From NCBI GenBank assembly GCA_022605955.1, contig JAKCOZ010000251.1, positions 248,001-312,000 on the forward strand: a DNA stretch of 64,000 bases, written 5' to 3'. Below the pieces are notes generated by a model. It was not told the DNA's origin. It did no database searches and was given only the letters and a program-made list of their open reading frames with translations. This document shows positions 49,301 to 61,397 of the stretch, one piece after another. Both the position numbers and the translations under genes were made by a program. The DNA is from Rallus limicola (taxonomy: Eukaryota > Chordata > Aves > Gruiformes > Rallidae). How positions within the stretch are numbered: position 1 is the first letter of the stretch; each line of letters opens with the position of its first letter.

Positions 49301-52300
49301 AGGAGGTTTCAGACAAGCTATGCCTTTCAGGCCTAGCTTCTTTACTTTGGGAGTTATTGCTGGACGTTTAGCATGTTTTGAACTGCAGTCTGCTAGGGCC
49401 GAGAAAAGCACCGTAGGAGGTTCCAGGCATGTTCCCTCTTTCCAGGCAAAGGAAAAGGCTGAGAGCCAAAGTGACAGGGTCTGCTCGTGTGTCCTGTTAG
49501 GAGGTTTCAGACAAGCTATGCCTTTCAGGCCTAGCTTCTTTTCTTTGGGAGTTATTGCTGGACGTTTAGCATGTTTTGAACTGCAGTCTGCTAGGGCCGA
49601 GAAAAGCACCGTAGGAGGTTCCAGGCATGTTCCCTCTTTCCAGGCAAAGGAAAAGGCTGAGAGCCAAAGTGACAGGGTCTGCTCGTGTGTCCTGTTAGGA
49701 GGTTTCAGACAAGCTATGCCTTTCAGGCCTAGCTTCTTTACTTTGGGAGTTATTGCTGGACGTTTAGCATGTTTTGAACTGCAGTCTGCTAGGGCCGAGA
49801 AAAGCACCGTAGGAGGTTCCAGGCATGTTCCCTCTTTCCAGGCAAAGGAAAAGGCTGAGAGCCAAAGTGACAGGGTCTGCTCGTGTGTCCTGTTAGGAGG
49901 TTTCAGACAAGCTATGCCTTTCAGGCCTAGCTTCTTTACTTTGGGAGTTATTGCTGGACGTTTAGCATGTTTTGAACTGCAGTCTGCTAGGGCCGAGAAA
50001 AGCACCATAGGAGTTTCCAGGCATGTTCCCTCTTTCCAGGCAAAGAAAAAGGCTGAGAGTCAAAGTGACAGGGTCTGCTCGTGTGTCCTGTTAGGAGGTT
50101 TCAGACAAGCTATGCCTTTCAGGCCTAGCTTCTTTACTTTGGGAGTTATTGCTGGACGTTTAGCATGTTTTGAACTGCAGTCTGCTAGGGCCGAGAAAAG
50201 CACCGTAGGAGGTTCCAGGCATGTTCCCTCTTTCCAGGCAAAGGAAAAGGCTGAGAGCCAAAGTGACAGGGTCTGCTCGTGTGTCCTGTTAGGAGGTTTC
50301 AGACAAGCTATGCCTTTCAGGCCTAGCTTCTTTACTTTGGGAGTTATTGCTGGACGTTTAGCATGTTTTGAACTGCAGTCTGCTAGGGCCGAGAAAAGCA
50401 CCGTAGGAGGTTCCAGGCATGTTCCCTCTTTCCAGGCAAAGGAAAAGGCTGAGAGCCAAAGTGACAGGGTCTGCTCGTGTGTCCTGTTAGGAGGTTTCAG
50501 ACAAGCTATGCCTTTCAGGCCTAGCTTCTTTACTTTGGGAGTTATTGCTGGACGTTTAGCATGTTTTGAACTGCAGTCTGCTAGGGCCGAGAAAAGCACC
50601 GTAGGAGGTTCCAGGCATGTTCCCTCTTTCCAGGCAAAGGAAAAGGCTGAGAGCCAAAGTGACAGGGTCTGCTCGTGTGTCCTGTTAGGAGGTTTCAGAC
50701 GAGCTATTCCTTTCAGGCCTAGCTTCTTTACTTTGGGAGTTATTGCTGGACGTTTAGCATGTTTTGAACTGCAGTCTGCTAGGGCCGAGAAAAGCACCGT
50801 AGGAGGTTCCAGGCATGTTCCCTCTTTCCAGGCAAAGGAAAAGGCTGAGAGCCAAAGTGACAGGGTCTGCTCGTGTGTCCTGTCAGGAGGTTTCAGACAA
50901 GCTATGCCTTTGAGGCCTAGCTTCTTTACTTTTGGAGTTATTGCTGGACGTTTAGCATGTTTTGAACTGCAGTCTGCTAGGGCCGAGAAAAGCACCGTAG
51001 GAGGTTCCAGGCATGTTCCCTCTTTCCAGGCAAAGGAAAAGGCTGAGAGCCAAAGTGACAGGGTCTGCTCGTGTGTCCTGTTAGGAGGTTTCAGACAAGC
51101 TATGCCTTTCAGGCCTAGCTTCTTTACTTTGGGAGTTATTGCTGGACGTTTAGCATGTTTTGAACTGCAGTCTGCTAGGGCCGAGAAAAGCACCGTAGGA
51201 GGTTCCAGGCATGTTCCCTCTTTCCAGGCAAAGGAAAAGGCTGAGAGCCAAAGTGACAGGGTCTGCTCGTGTGTCCTGTTAGGAGGTTTCAGACGAGCTA
51301 TGCCTTTCAGGCCTAGCTTCTTTACTTTGGGAGTTATTGCTGGATGTTTAGCATGTTTTGAACTGCAGTCTGCTAGGGCCGAGAAAAGCACCGTAGGAGG
51401 TTCCAGGCATGTTCCCTCTTTCCAGGCAAAGGAAAAGGCTGAGAGCCAAAGTGACAGGGTCTGCTCGTGTGTCCTGTTAGGGGGTTTCAGACAAGCTATG
51501 CCTTTCAGGCCTAGCTTCTTTACTTTGGGAGTTATTGCTGGACGTTTAGCATGTTTTGAACTGCAGTCTGCTAGGGCCGAGAAAAGCACCGTAGGAGGTT
51601 CCAGGCATGTTCCCTCTTTCCAGGCAAAGGAAAAGGCTGAGAGCCAAAGTGACAGGGTCTGCTCGTGTGTCCTGTCAGGAGGTTTCAGACAAGCTATGCC
51701 TTTCAGGCCTAGCTTCTTTACTTTGGGAGTTATTGCTGGACGTTTAGCATGTTTTGAACTGCAGTCTGCTAGGGCCGAGAAAAGCACCGTAGGAGGTTCC
51801 AGGCATGTTCCCTCTTTCCAGGCAAAGGAAAAGGCTGAGAGCCAAAGTGACAGGGTCTGCTCGTGTGTCCTGTTAGGAGGTTTCAGACAAGCTATGCCTT
51901 TCAGGCCTAGCTTCTTTACTTTGGGAGTTATTGCTGGACGTTTAGCATGTTTTGAACTGCAGTCTGCTAGGGCCGAGAAAAGCACCGTAAGAGGTTCCAG
52001 GCATGTTCCCTCTTTCCAGGCAAAGGAAAAGGCTGAGAGCCAAAGTGACAGGGTCTGCTCGTGTGTCCTGTTAGGAGGTTTCAGACAAGCTATGCCTTTC
52101 AGGCCTAGCTTCTTTACTTTGGGAGTTATTGCTGGACGTTTAGCATGTTTTGAACTGCAGTCTGCTAGGGCCGAGAAAAGCACCGTAGGAGGTTCCAGGC
52201 ATGTTCCCTCTTTCCAGGCAAAGGAAAAGGCTGAGAGCCAAAGTGACAGGGTCTGCTCGTGTGTCCTGTTAGGAGGTTTCAGACGAGCTATGCCTTTCAG

Positions 52301-55300
52301 GCCTAGCTTCTTTACTTTGGGAGTTATTGCTGGACGTTTAGCATGTTTTGAACTGCAGTCTGCTAGGGCCGAGAAAAGCACCGTAGGAGGTTCCAGGCAT
52401 GTTCCCTCTTTCCAGGCAAAGGAAAAGGCTGAGAGCCAAAGTGACAGGGTCTGCTCGTGTGTCCTGTTAGGAGGTTTCAGACAAGCTATGCCTTTCAGGC
52501 CTAGCTTCTTTACTTTGGGAGTTATTGCTGGACGTTTAGCATGTTTTGAACTGCAGTCTGCTAGGGCCGAGAAAAGCACCGTAGGAGGTTCCAGGCATGT
52601 TCCCTCTTTCCAGGCAAAGGAAAAGGCTGAGAGCCAAAGTGACAGGGTCTGCTCGTGTGTCCTGTTAGGAGGTTTCAGACAAGCTATGCCTTTCAGGCCT
52701 AGCTTCTTTACTTTGGGAGTTATTGCTGGACGTTTAGCATGTTTTGAACTGCAGTCTGCTAGGGCCGAGAAAAGCACCGTAGGAGGTTCCAGGCATGTTC
52801 CCTCTTTCCAGGCAAAGGAAAAGGCTGAGAGCCAAAGTGACAGGGTCTGCTCGTGTGTCCTGTTAGGAGGTTTCAGACAAGCTATGCCTTTCAGGCCTAG
52901 CTTCTTTACTTTGGGAGTTATTGCTGGACGTTTAGCATGTTTTGAACTGCAGTCTGCTAGGGCCGAGAAAAGCACCGTAGGAGGTTCCAGGCATGTTCCC
53001 TCTTTCCAGGCAAAGGAAAAGGCTGAGAGCCAAAGTGACAGGGTCTGCTCGTGTGTCCTGTTAGGAGGTTTCAGACAAGCTATGCCTTTCAGGCCTAGCT
53101 TCTTTACTTTGGGAGTTATTGCTGGACGTTTAGCATGTTTTGAACTGCAGTCTGCTAGGGCCGAGAAAAGCACCGTAGGAGGTTCCAGGCATGTTCCCTC
53201 TTTCCAGGCAAAGGAAAAGGCTGAGAGCCAAAGTGACAGGGTCTGCTCGTGTGTCCTGTTAGGAGGTTTCAGACGAGCTATGCCTTTCAGGCCTAGCTTC
53301 TTTACTTTGGGAGTTATTGCTGGACGTTTAGCATGTTTTGAACTGCAGTCTGCTAGGGCCGAGAAAAGCACCGTAGGAGGTTCCAGGCATGTTCCCTCTT
53401 TCCAGGCAAAGGAAAAGGCTGAGAGCCAAAGTGACAGGGTCTGCTCGTGTGTCCTGTTAGGAGGTTTCAGACAAGCTATGCCTTTCAGGCCTAGCTTCTT
53501 TACTTTGGGAGTTATTGCTGGACGTTTAGCATGTTTTGAACTGCAGTCTGCTAGGGCTGAGAAAAGCACCGTAGGAGGTTCCAGGCATGTTCCCTCTTTC
53601 CAGGCAAAGGAAAAGGCTGAGAGCCAAAGTGACAGGGTCTGCTCGTGTGTCCTGTTAGGAGGTTTCAGACAAGCTATGCCTTTCAGGCCTAGCTTCTTTA
53701 CTTTGGGAGTTATTGCTGGACGTTTAGCATGTTTTGAACTGCAGTCTGCTAGGGCCGAGAAAAGCACCGTAGGAGGTTCCAGGCATGTTCCCTCTTTCCA
53801 GGCAAAGGAAAAGGCTGAGAGCCAAAGTGACAGGGTCTGCTCGTGTGTCCTGTTAGGAGGTTTCAGACAAGCTATGCCTTTCAGGCCTAGCTTCTTTACT
53901 TTGGGAGTTATTGCTGGACGTTTAGCATGTTTTGAACTGCAGTCTGCTAGGGCCGAGAAAAGCACCGTAGGAGGTTCCAGGCATGTTCCCTCTTTCCAGG
54001 CAAAGGAAAAGGCTGAGAGCCAAAGTGACAGGGTCTGCTCGTGTGTCCTGTTAGGAGGTTTCAGACAAGCTATGCCTTTCAGGCCTAGCTTCTTTACTTT
54101 GGGAGTTATTGCTGGACGTTTAGCATGTTTTGAACTGCAGTCTGCTAGGGCCGAGAAAAGCACCGTAGGAGGTTCCAGGCATGTTCCCTCTTTCCAGGCA
54201 AAGGAAAAGGCTGAGAGCCAAAGTGACAGGGTCTGCTCGTGTGTCCTGTTAGGAGGTTTCAGACAAGCTATGCCTTTCAGGCCTAGCTTCTTTACTTTGG
54301 GAGTTATTGCTGGACGTTTAGCATGTTTTGAACTGCAGTCTGCTAGGGCCGAGAAAAGCACCGTAGGAGGTTCCAGGCATGTTCCCTCTTTCCAGGCAAA
54401 GGAAAAGGCTGAGAGCCAAAGTGACAGGGTCTGCTCGTGTGTCCTGTTAGGAGGTTTCAGACGAGCTATGCCTTTCAGGCCTAGTTTCTTTACTTTGGAA
54501 GTTATTGCTGGACGTTTAGCATGTTTTGAACTGCAGTCTGCTAGGGCCGAGAAAAGCACCGTAGGAGGTTCCAGGCATGTTCCCTCTTTCCAGGCAAAGG
54601 AAAAGGCTGAGAGCCAAAGTGACAGGGTCTGCTCGTGTGTCCTGTTAGGAGGTTTCAGACGAGCTATGCCTTTCAGGCCTAGCTTCTTTACTTTGGGAGT
54701 TATTGCTGGACGTTTAGCATGTTTTGAACTGCAGTCTGCTAGGGCCGAGAAAAGCACCGTAGGAGGTTCCAGGCATGTTCCCTCTTTCCAGGCAAAGGAA
54801 AAGGCTGAGAGCCAAAGTGACAGGGTCTGCTCGTGTGTCCTGTTAGGAGGTTTCAGACAAGCTATGCCTTTCAGGCCTAGCTTCTTTACTTTGGGAGTTA
54901 TTGCTGGACGTTTAGCATGTTTTGAACTGCAGTCTGCTAGGGCCGAGAAAAGCACCGTAGGAGGTTCCAGGCATGTTCCCTCTTTCCAGGCAAAGGAAAA
55001 GGCTGAGAGCCAAAGTGACAGGGTCTGCTCGTGTGTCCTGTTAGGAGGTTTCAGACGAGCTATGCCTTTCAGGCCTAGCTTCTTTACTTTGGAAGTTATT
55101 GCTGGACGTTTAGCATGTTTTGAACTGCAGTCTGCTAGGGCCGAGAAAAGCACCGTAGGAGGTTCCAGGCATGTTCCCTCTTTCCAGGCAAAGGAAAAGG
55201 CTGAGAGCCAAAGTGACAGGGTCTGCTCGTGTGTCCTGTTAGGAGGTTTCAGACGAGCTATGCCTTTCAGGCCTAGCTTCTTTACTTTGGGAGTTATTGC

Positions 55301-58300
55301 TGGACGTTTAGCATGTTTTGAACTGCAGTCTGCTAGGGCCGAGAAAAGCACCGTAGGAGTTTCCAGGCATGTTCCCTCTTTCCAGGCAAAGGAAAAGGCT
55401 GAGAGCCAAAGTGACAGGGTCTGCTCGTGTGTCCTGTTAGGAGGTTTCAGACAAGCTATGCCTTTCAGGCCTAGCTTCTTTACTTTGGGAGTTATTGCTG
55501 GACGTTTAGCATGTTTTGAACTGCAGTCTGCTAGGGCCGAGAAAAGCACCGTAGGAGGTTCCAGGCATGTTCCCTCTTTCCAGGCAAAGGAAAAGGCTGA
55601 GAGCCAAAGTGACAGGGTCTGCTCGTGTGTCCTGTTAGGAGGTTTCAGACAAGCTATGCCTTTCAGGCCTAGCTTCTTTACTTTGGGAGTTATTGCTGGA
55701 CGTTTAGCATGTTTTGAACTGCAGTCTGCTAGGGCCGAGAAAAGCACCGTAGGAGGTTCCAGGCATGTTCCCTCTTTCCAGGCAAAGGAAAAGGCTGAGA
55801 GCCAAAGTGACAGGGTCTGCTCGTGTGTCCTGTTAGGAGGTTTCAGACAAGCTATGCCTTTCAGGCCTAGCTTCTTTACTTTGGGAGTTATTGCTGGACG
55901 TTTAGCATGTTTTGAACTGCAGTCTGCTAGGGCCGAGAAAAGCACCGTAGGAGGTTCCAGGCATGTTCCCTCTTTCCAGGCAAAGGAAAAGGCTGAGAGC
56001 CAAAGTGACAGGGTCTGCTCGTGTGTCCTGTTAGGAGGTTTCAGACAAGCTATGCCTTTCAGGCCTAGCTTCTTTACTTTGGGAGTTATTGCTGGACGTT
56101 TAGCATGTTTTGAACTGCAGTCTGCTAGGGCCGAGAAAAGCACCGTAGGAGGTTCCAGGCATGTTCCCTCTTTCCAGGCAAAGGAAAAGGCTGAGAGCCA
56201 AAGTGACAGGGTCTGCTCGTGTGTCCTGTTAGGAGGTTTCAGACAAGCTATGCCTTTCAGGCCTAGCTTCTTTACTTTGGGAGTTATTGCTGGACGTTTA
56301 GCATGTTTTGAACTGCAGTCTGCTAGGGCCGAGAAAAGCACCGTAGGAGGTTCCAGGCATGTTCCCTCTTTCCAGGCAAAGGAAAAGGCTGAGAGCCAAA
56401 GTGACAGGGTCTGCTCGTGTGTCCTGTTAGGAGGTTTCAGACAAGCTATGCCTTTCAGGCCTAGCTTCTTTACTTTGGGAGTTATTGCTGGACGTTTAGC
56501 ATGTTTTGAACTGCAGTCTGCTAGGGCCGAGAAAAGCACCGTAGGAGGTTCCAGGCATGTTCCCTCTTTCCAGGCAAAGGAAAAGGCTGAGAGCCAAAGT
56601 GACAGGGTCTGCTCGTGTGTCCTGTTAGGAGGTTTCAGACAAGCTATGCCTTTCAGGCCTAGCTTCTTTACTTTGGGAGTTATTGCTGGATGTTTAGCAT
56701 GTTTTGAACTGCAGTCTGCTAGGGCCGAGAAAAGCACCGTAGGAGGTTCCAGGAATGTTCCCTCTTTCCAGGCAAAGGAAAAGGCTGAGAGCCAAAGTGA
56801 CAGGGTCTGCTCGTGTGTCCTGTTAGGAGGTTTCAGACAAGCTATGCCTTTCAGGCCTAGCTTCTTTACTTTGGGAGTTATTGCTGGACGTTTAGCATGT
56901 TTTGAACTGCAGTCTGCTAGGGCCGAGAAAAGCACCGTAGGAGGTTCCAGGCATGTTCCCTCTTTCCAGGCAAAGGAAAAGGCTGAGAGCCAAAGTGACA
57001 GGGTCTGCTCGTGTGTCCTGTTAGGAGGTTTCAGACGAGCTATGCCTTTCAGGCCTAGCTTCTTTACTTTGGGAGTTATTGCTGGACGTTTAGCATGTTT
57101 TGAACTGCAGTCTGCTAGGGCCGAGAAAAGCACCGTAGGAGGTTCCAGGCATGTTCCCTCTTTCCAGGCAAAGGAAAAAGCTGAGAGCCAAAGTGACAGG
57201 GTCTGCTCATGTGTCCTGTTAGGAGGTTTCAGACAAGCTATGCCTTTCAGGCCTAGCTTCTTTACCTTGGGAGTTATTGCTGGACGTTTAGCATGTTTTG
57301 AACTGCAGTCTGCTAGGGCCGAGAAAAGCACCGTAGGAGGTTCCAGGCATGTTCCCTCTTTCCAGGCAAAGGAAAAGGCTGAGAGCCAAAGTGACAGGGT
57401 CTGCTCGTGTGTCCTGTTAGGAGGTTTCAGACAAGCTATGCCTTTCAGGCCTAGCTTCTTTACTTTGGGAGTTATTGCTGGACGTTTAGCATGTTTTGAA
57501 CTGCAGTCTGCTAGGGCCGAGAAAAGCACCGTAGGAGGTTCCAGGCATGTTCCCTCTTTCCAGGCAAAGGAAAAGGCTGAGAGCCAAAGTGACAGGGTCT
57601 GCTCGTGTGTCCTGTTAGGAGGTTTCAGACAAGCTATGCCTTTCAGGCCTAGCTTCTTTACTTTGGGAGTTATTGCTGGACGTTTAGCATGTTTTGAACT
57701 GCAGTCTGCTAGGGCCGAGAAAAGCACCGTAGGAGGTGCCAGGCATGTTCCCTCTTTCCAGGCAAAGGAAAAGGCTGAGAGCCAAAGTGACAGGGTCTGC
57801 TCGTGTGTCCTGTTAGGAGGTTTCAGACAAGCTATGCCTTTCAGGCCTAGCTTCTTTACTTTGGGAGTTATTGCTGGACGTTTAGCATGTTTTGAACTGC
57901 AGTCTGCTAGGGCCGAGAAAAGCACCGTAGGAGGTTCCAGGCATGTTCCCTCTTTCCAGGCAAAGGAAAAGGCTGAGAGCCAAAGTGACAGGGTCTGCTC
58001 GTGTGTCCTGTTAGGAGGTTTCAGACAAGCTATGCCTTTCAGGCCTCGCTTCTTTAGTTTGGGAGTTATTGCTGGACGTTTAGCATGTTTTGAACTGCAG
58101 TCTGCTAGGGCCGAGAAAAGCACCGTAGGAGGTTCCAGGCATGTTCCCTCTTTCCAGGCAAAGGAAAAGGCTGAGAGCCAAAGTGACAGGGTCTGCTCGT
58201 GTGTCCTGTTAGGAGGTTTCAGACGAGCTATGCCTTTCAGGCCTAGCTTCTTTACTTTGGGAGTTATTGCTGGACGTTTAGCATGTTTTGAACTGCAGTC

Positions 58301-59813
58301 TGCTAGGGCCGAGAAAAGCACCGTAGGAGGTTCCAGGCATGTTCCCTCTTTCCAGGCAAAGGAAAAGGCTGAGAGCCAAAGTGACAGGGTCTGCTCGTGT
58401 GTCCTGTTAGGAGGTTTCAGACGAGCTATGCCTTTCAGGCCTAGCTTCTTTACTTTGGAAGTTATTGCTGGACGTTTAGCATGTTTTGAACTGCAGTCTG
58501 CTAGGGCCGAGAAAAGCACCGTAGGAGGTTCCAGGCATGTTCCCTCTTTCCAGGCAAAGGAAAAGGCTGAGAGCCAAAGTGACAGGGTCTGCTCGTGTGT
58601 CCTGTTAGGAGGTTTCAGACGAGCTATGCCTTTCAGGCCTAGCTTCTTTACTTTGGGAGTTATTGCTGGACGTTTAGCATGTTTTGAACTGCAGTCTGCT
58701 AGGGCCGAGAAAAGCACCGTAGGAGGTTCCAGGCATGTTCCCTCTTTCCAGGCAAAGGAAAAAGCTGAGAGCCAAAGTGACAGGGTCTGCTCATGTGTCC
58801 TGTTAGGAGGTTTCAGACAAGCTATGCCTTTCAGGCCTAGCTTCTTTACCTTGGGAGTTATTGCTGGACGTTTAGCATGTTTTGAACTGCAGTCTGCTAG
58901 GGCCGAGAAAAGCACCGTAGGAGGTTCCAGGCATGTTCCCTCTTTCCAGGCAAAGGAAAAGGCTGAGAGCCAAAGTGACAGGGTCTGCTCGTGTGTCCTG
59001 TTAGGAGGTTTCAGACAAGCTATGCCTTTCAGGCCTAGCTTCTTTACTTTGGGAGTTATTGCTGGACGTTTAGCATGTTTTGAACTGCAGTCTGCTAGGG
59101 CCGAGAAAAGCACCGTAGGAGGTTCCAGGCATGTTCCCTCTTTCCAGGCAAAGGAAAAGGCTGAGAGCCAAAGTGACAGGGTCTGCTCGTGTGTCCTGTT
59201 AGGAGGTTTCAGACAAGCTATGCCTTTCAGGCCTAGCTTCTTTACTTTGGGAGTTATTGCTGGACGTTTAGCATGTTTTGAACTGCAGTCTGCTAGGGCC
59301 GAGAAAAGCACCGTAGGAGGTTCCAGGCATGTTCCCTCTTTCCAGGCAAAGGAAAAGGCTGAGAGCCAAAGTGACAGGGTCTGCTCGTGTGTCTTGTTAG
59401 GAGGTTTCAGACAAGCTATGCCTTTCAGGCCTCGCTTCTTTAGTTTGGGAGTTATTGCTGGACGTTTAGCATGTTTTGAACTGCAGTCTGCTAGGGCCGA
59501 GAAAAGCACCGTAGGAGGTTCCAGGCATGTTCCCTCTTTCCAGGCAAAGGAAAAGGCTGAGAGCCAAAGTGACAGGGTCTGCTCGTGTGTCCTGTTAGGA
59601 GGTTTCAGACGAGCTATGCCTTTCAGGCCTAGCTTCTTTACTTTGGGAGTTATTGCTGGACGTTTAGCATGTTTTGAACTGCAGTCTGCTAGGGCCGAGA
59701 AAAGCACCGTAGGAGGTTCCAGGCATATTCCCTCTTTCCAGGCAAAGGAAAAGGCTGAGAGCCAAAGTGACAGGGTCTGCTCGTGTGTCCTGTTAGGAGG
59801 TTTCAGACGAGCT

Positions 59814-61397
59814 ATGCCTTTCAGGCCTAGCTTCTTTACTTTGGGAGTTATTGCTGGACGTTTAGCATGTTTTGAACTGCAGTCTGCTAGGGCCAAGAAA
59901 AGCACCGTAGGAGGGTCCAGGCATGTTCCCTCTTTCCAGGCAAAGGAAAAAGCTGAGAGCCAAAGTGACAGGGTCTGCTTGTGTGTCCTGTTAGGAGGTT
60001 TCAGACAAGCTATGCCTTTCAGGCCTAGCTTCTTTACTTTGGGAGTTATTGCTGGACGTTTAGCATGTTTTGAACTGCAGTCTGCTAGGGCCGAGAAAAG
60101 CACCGTAGGAGGTTCCAGGCATGTTCCCTCTTTCCAGGCAAAGGAAAAGGCTGAGAGCCAAAGTGACAGGGTCTGCTCGTGTGTCATGTTAGGAGGTTTC
60201 AGACGAGCTATGCCTTTCAGGCCTAGCTTCTTTACTTTGGAAGTTATTGCTGGACGTTTAGCATGTTTTGAACTGCAGTCTGCTAGGGCCGAGAAAAGCA
60301 CCGTAGGAGATTCCAGGCATGTTCCCTCTTTCCAGGCAAAGGAAAAGGCTGAGAGCCAAAGTGACAGGGTCTGCTCGTGTGTCCTGTTAGGAGGTTTCAG
60401 ACGAGCTATGCCTTTCAGGCCTAGCTTCTATACTTTGGGAGTTATTGCTGGACGTTTAGCATGTTTTGAACTGCAGTCTGCTAGGGCCGAGAAAAGCACC
60501 GTAGGAGGTTCCAGGCATGTTCCCTCTTTCCAGGCAAAGGAAAAGGCTGAGAGCCAAAGTGACAGGGTCTGCTCGTGTGTCCTGTTAGGAGGTTTCAGAC
60601 AAGCTATGACTTTCAGGCCAAGCTTCTTTACTTTGGGAGTTATTGCTGGACGTTTAGCATGTTTTGATCTGCAGTCTGCTAGGGCCGAGAAAAGCACCGT
60701 AGGAGGTTCCAGGCATGTTCCCTCTTTCCAGGCAAAGGAAAAGGCTGAGAGCCAAAGTGACAGGGTCTGCTCGTGTGTCCTGTTAGGAGGTTTCAGACAA
60801 GCTATGCCTTTCAGGCCTCGCTTCTTTACTTTGGGAGTTATTGCTGGACGTTTAGCATGTTTTGAACTGCAGTCTGCTAGGGCCGAGAAAAGCACCGTAG
60901 GAGGTTCCAGGCATGTTCCCTCTTTCCAGGCAAAGGAAAAGGCTGAGAGCCAAAGTGACAGGGTCTGCTCGTGTGTCCTGTTAGGAGGTTTCAGACAAGC
61001 TATGCCTTTCAGGCCTCGCTCCTTTATTTTGGGAGTTATTGCTGGATGTTTCGCATGTTTTGAACTGCAGTCTGCTAGGGCCGAGAAAAGCACCGTAGGA
61101 GGTTCCAGGCATGTTCCCTCTTTCCAGGCAAAGGAAAAGGCTGAGAGCCAAAGTGACAGGGTCTGCTCGTGTGTCCTGTTAGGAGGTTTCAGACAAGCTA
61201 TGCCTTTCAGGCCTAGCTTCTTTACTTTGGGAGTTATTGCTGGACGTTTAGCATGTTGTGACCTGCAGTCTGCTAGGGCCGAGAAAAGCACCGTATAAGG
61301 TTCCAGGCATGTTCCCTCTTTCCAGGCAAAGGAAAAGGCTGAGAGCCAAAGTGACAGGGTCTGCTCGTGTGTCCTGTTAGGAGGTTTCAGACAAGCT
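59814..61397. repeat. Locally diverged patch of eight monomers
   Basis: The array stays in phase, but substitutions are much denser than in the flanks. Between 60408 and 61397 (five monomers) I count fourteen differences from consensus: 60430, 60609, 60620, 60668, 60819, 61017, 61021, 61027, 61047, 61052, 61258, 61262, 61296 and 61297. The change at 61296-61297 (GTATAAGG) closes the long plus-strand open frame. Confidence 0.85.

Larger units (their letters stand above)
41400..59813. repeat. Length-stable block of 93 monomers
   Basis: All 93 monomers are exactly 198 bp. Up to about 46 kb some HOR markers persist (G100T at 41697, C4A at 42588, G138T at 43380 and 44964). Beyond that, near-consensus monomers dominate, with scattered T179C and A194G. 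Short-range block copies are still visible: a G32A monomer at 54468 and again 594 bp later at 55062; AAAGCT/CTCATG monomers at 57042 and 58626, each followed by a TTTACCTTGG monomer; and CTCGCTTCTTTAGTTT monomers at 58032 and 59418. C-to-T at 53559 and G-to-A at 50007 hit CpGs. Confidence 0.88.

Noticed and set aside
50060..60301. Minus-strand 3,413-codon open frame
   Set aside because: It is the same periodic artefact read on the other strand, with no unique N- or C-terminal region and no flanking gene signals.
41400..61298. A giant repetitive secreted protein (66-residue repeats with a signal-peptide-like start)
   Set aside because: The frame is open only because the period is 66 codons. 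The opposite strand is also open, common variants are mostly non-synonymous, and equivalent frames further left are cut by shared frameshifts and stops.
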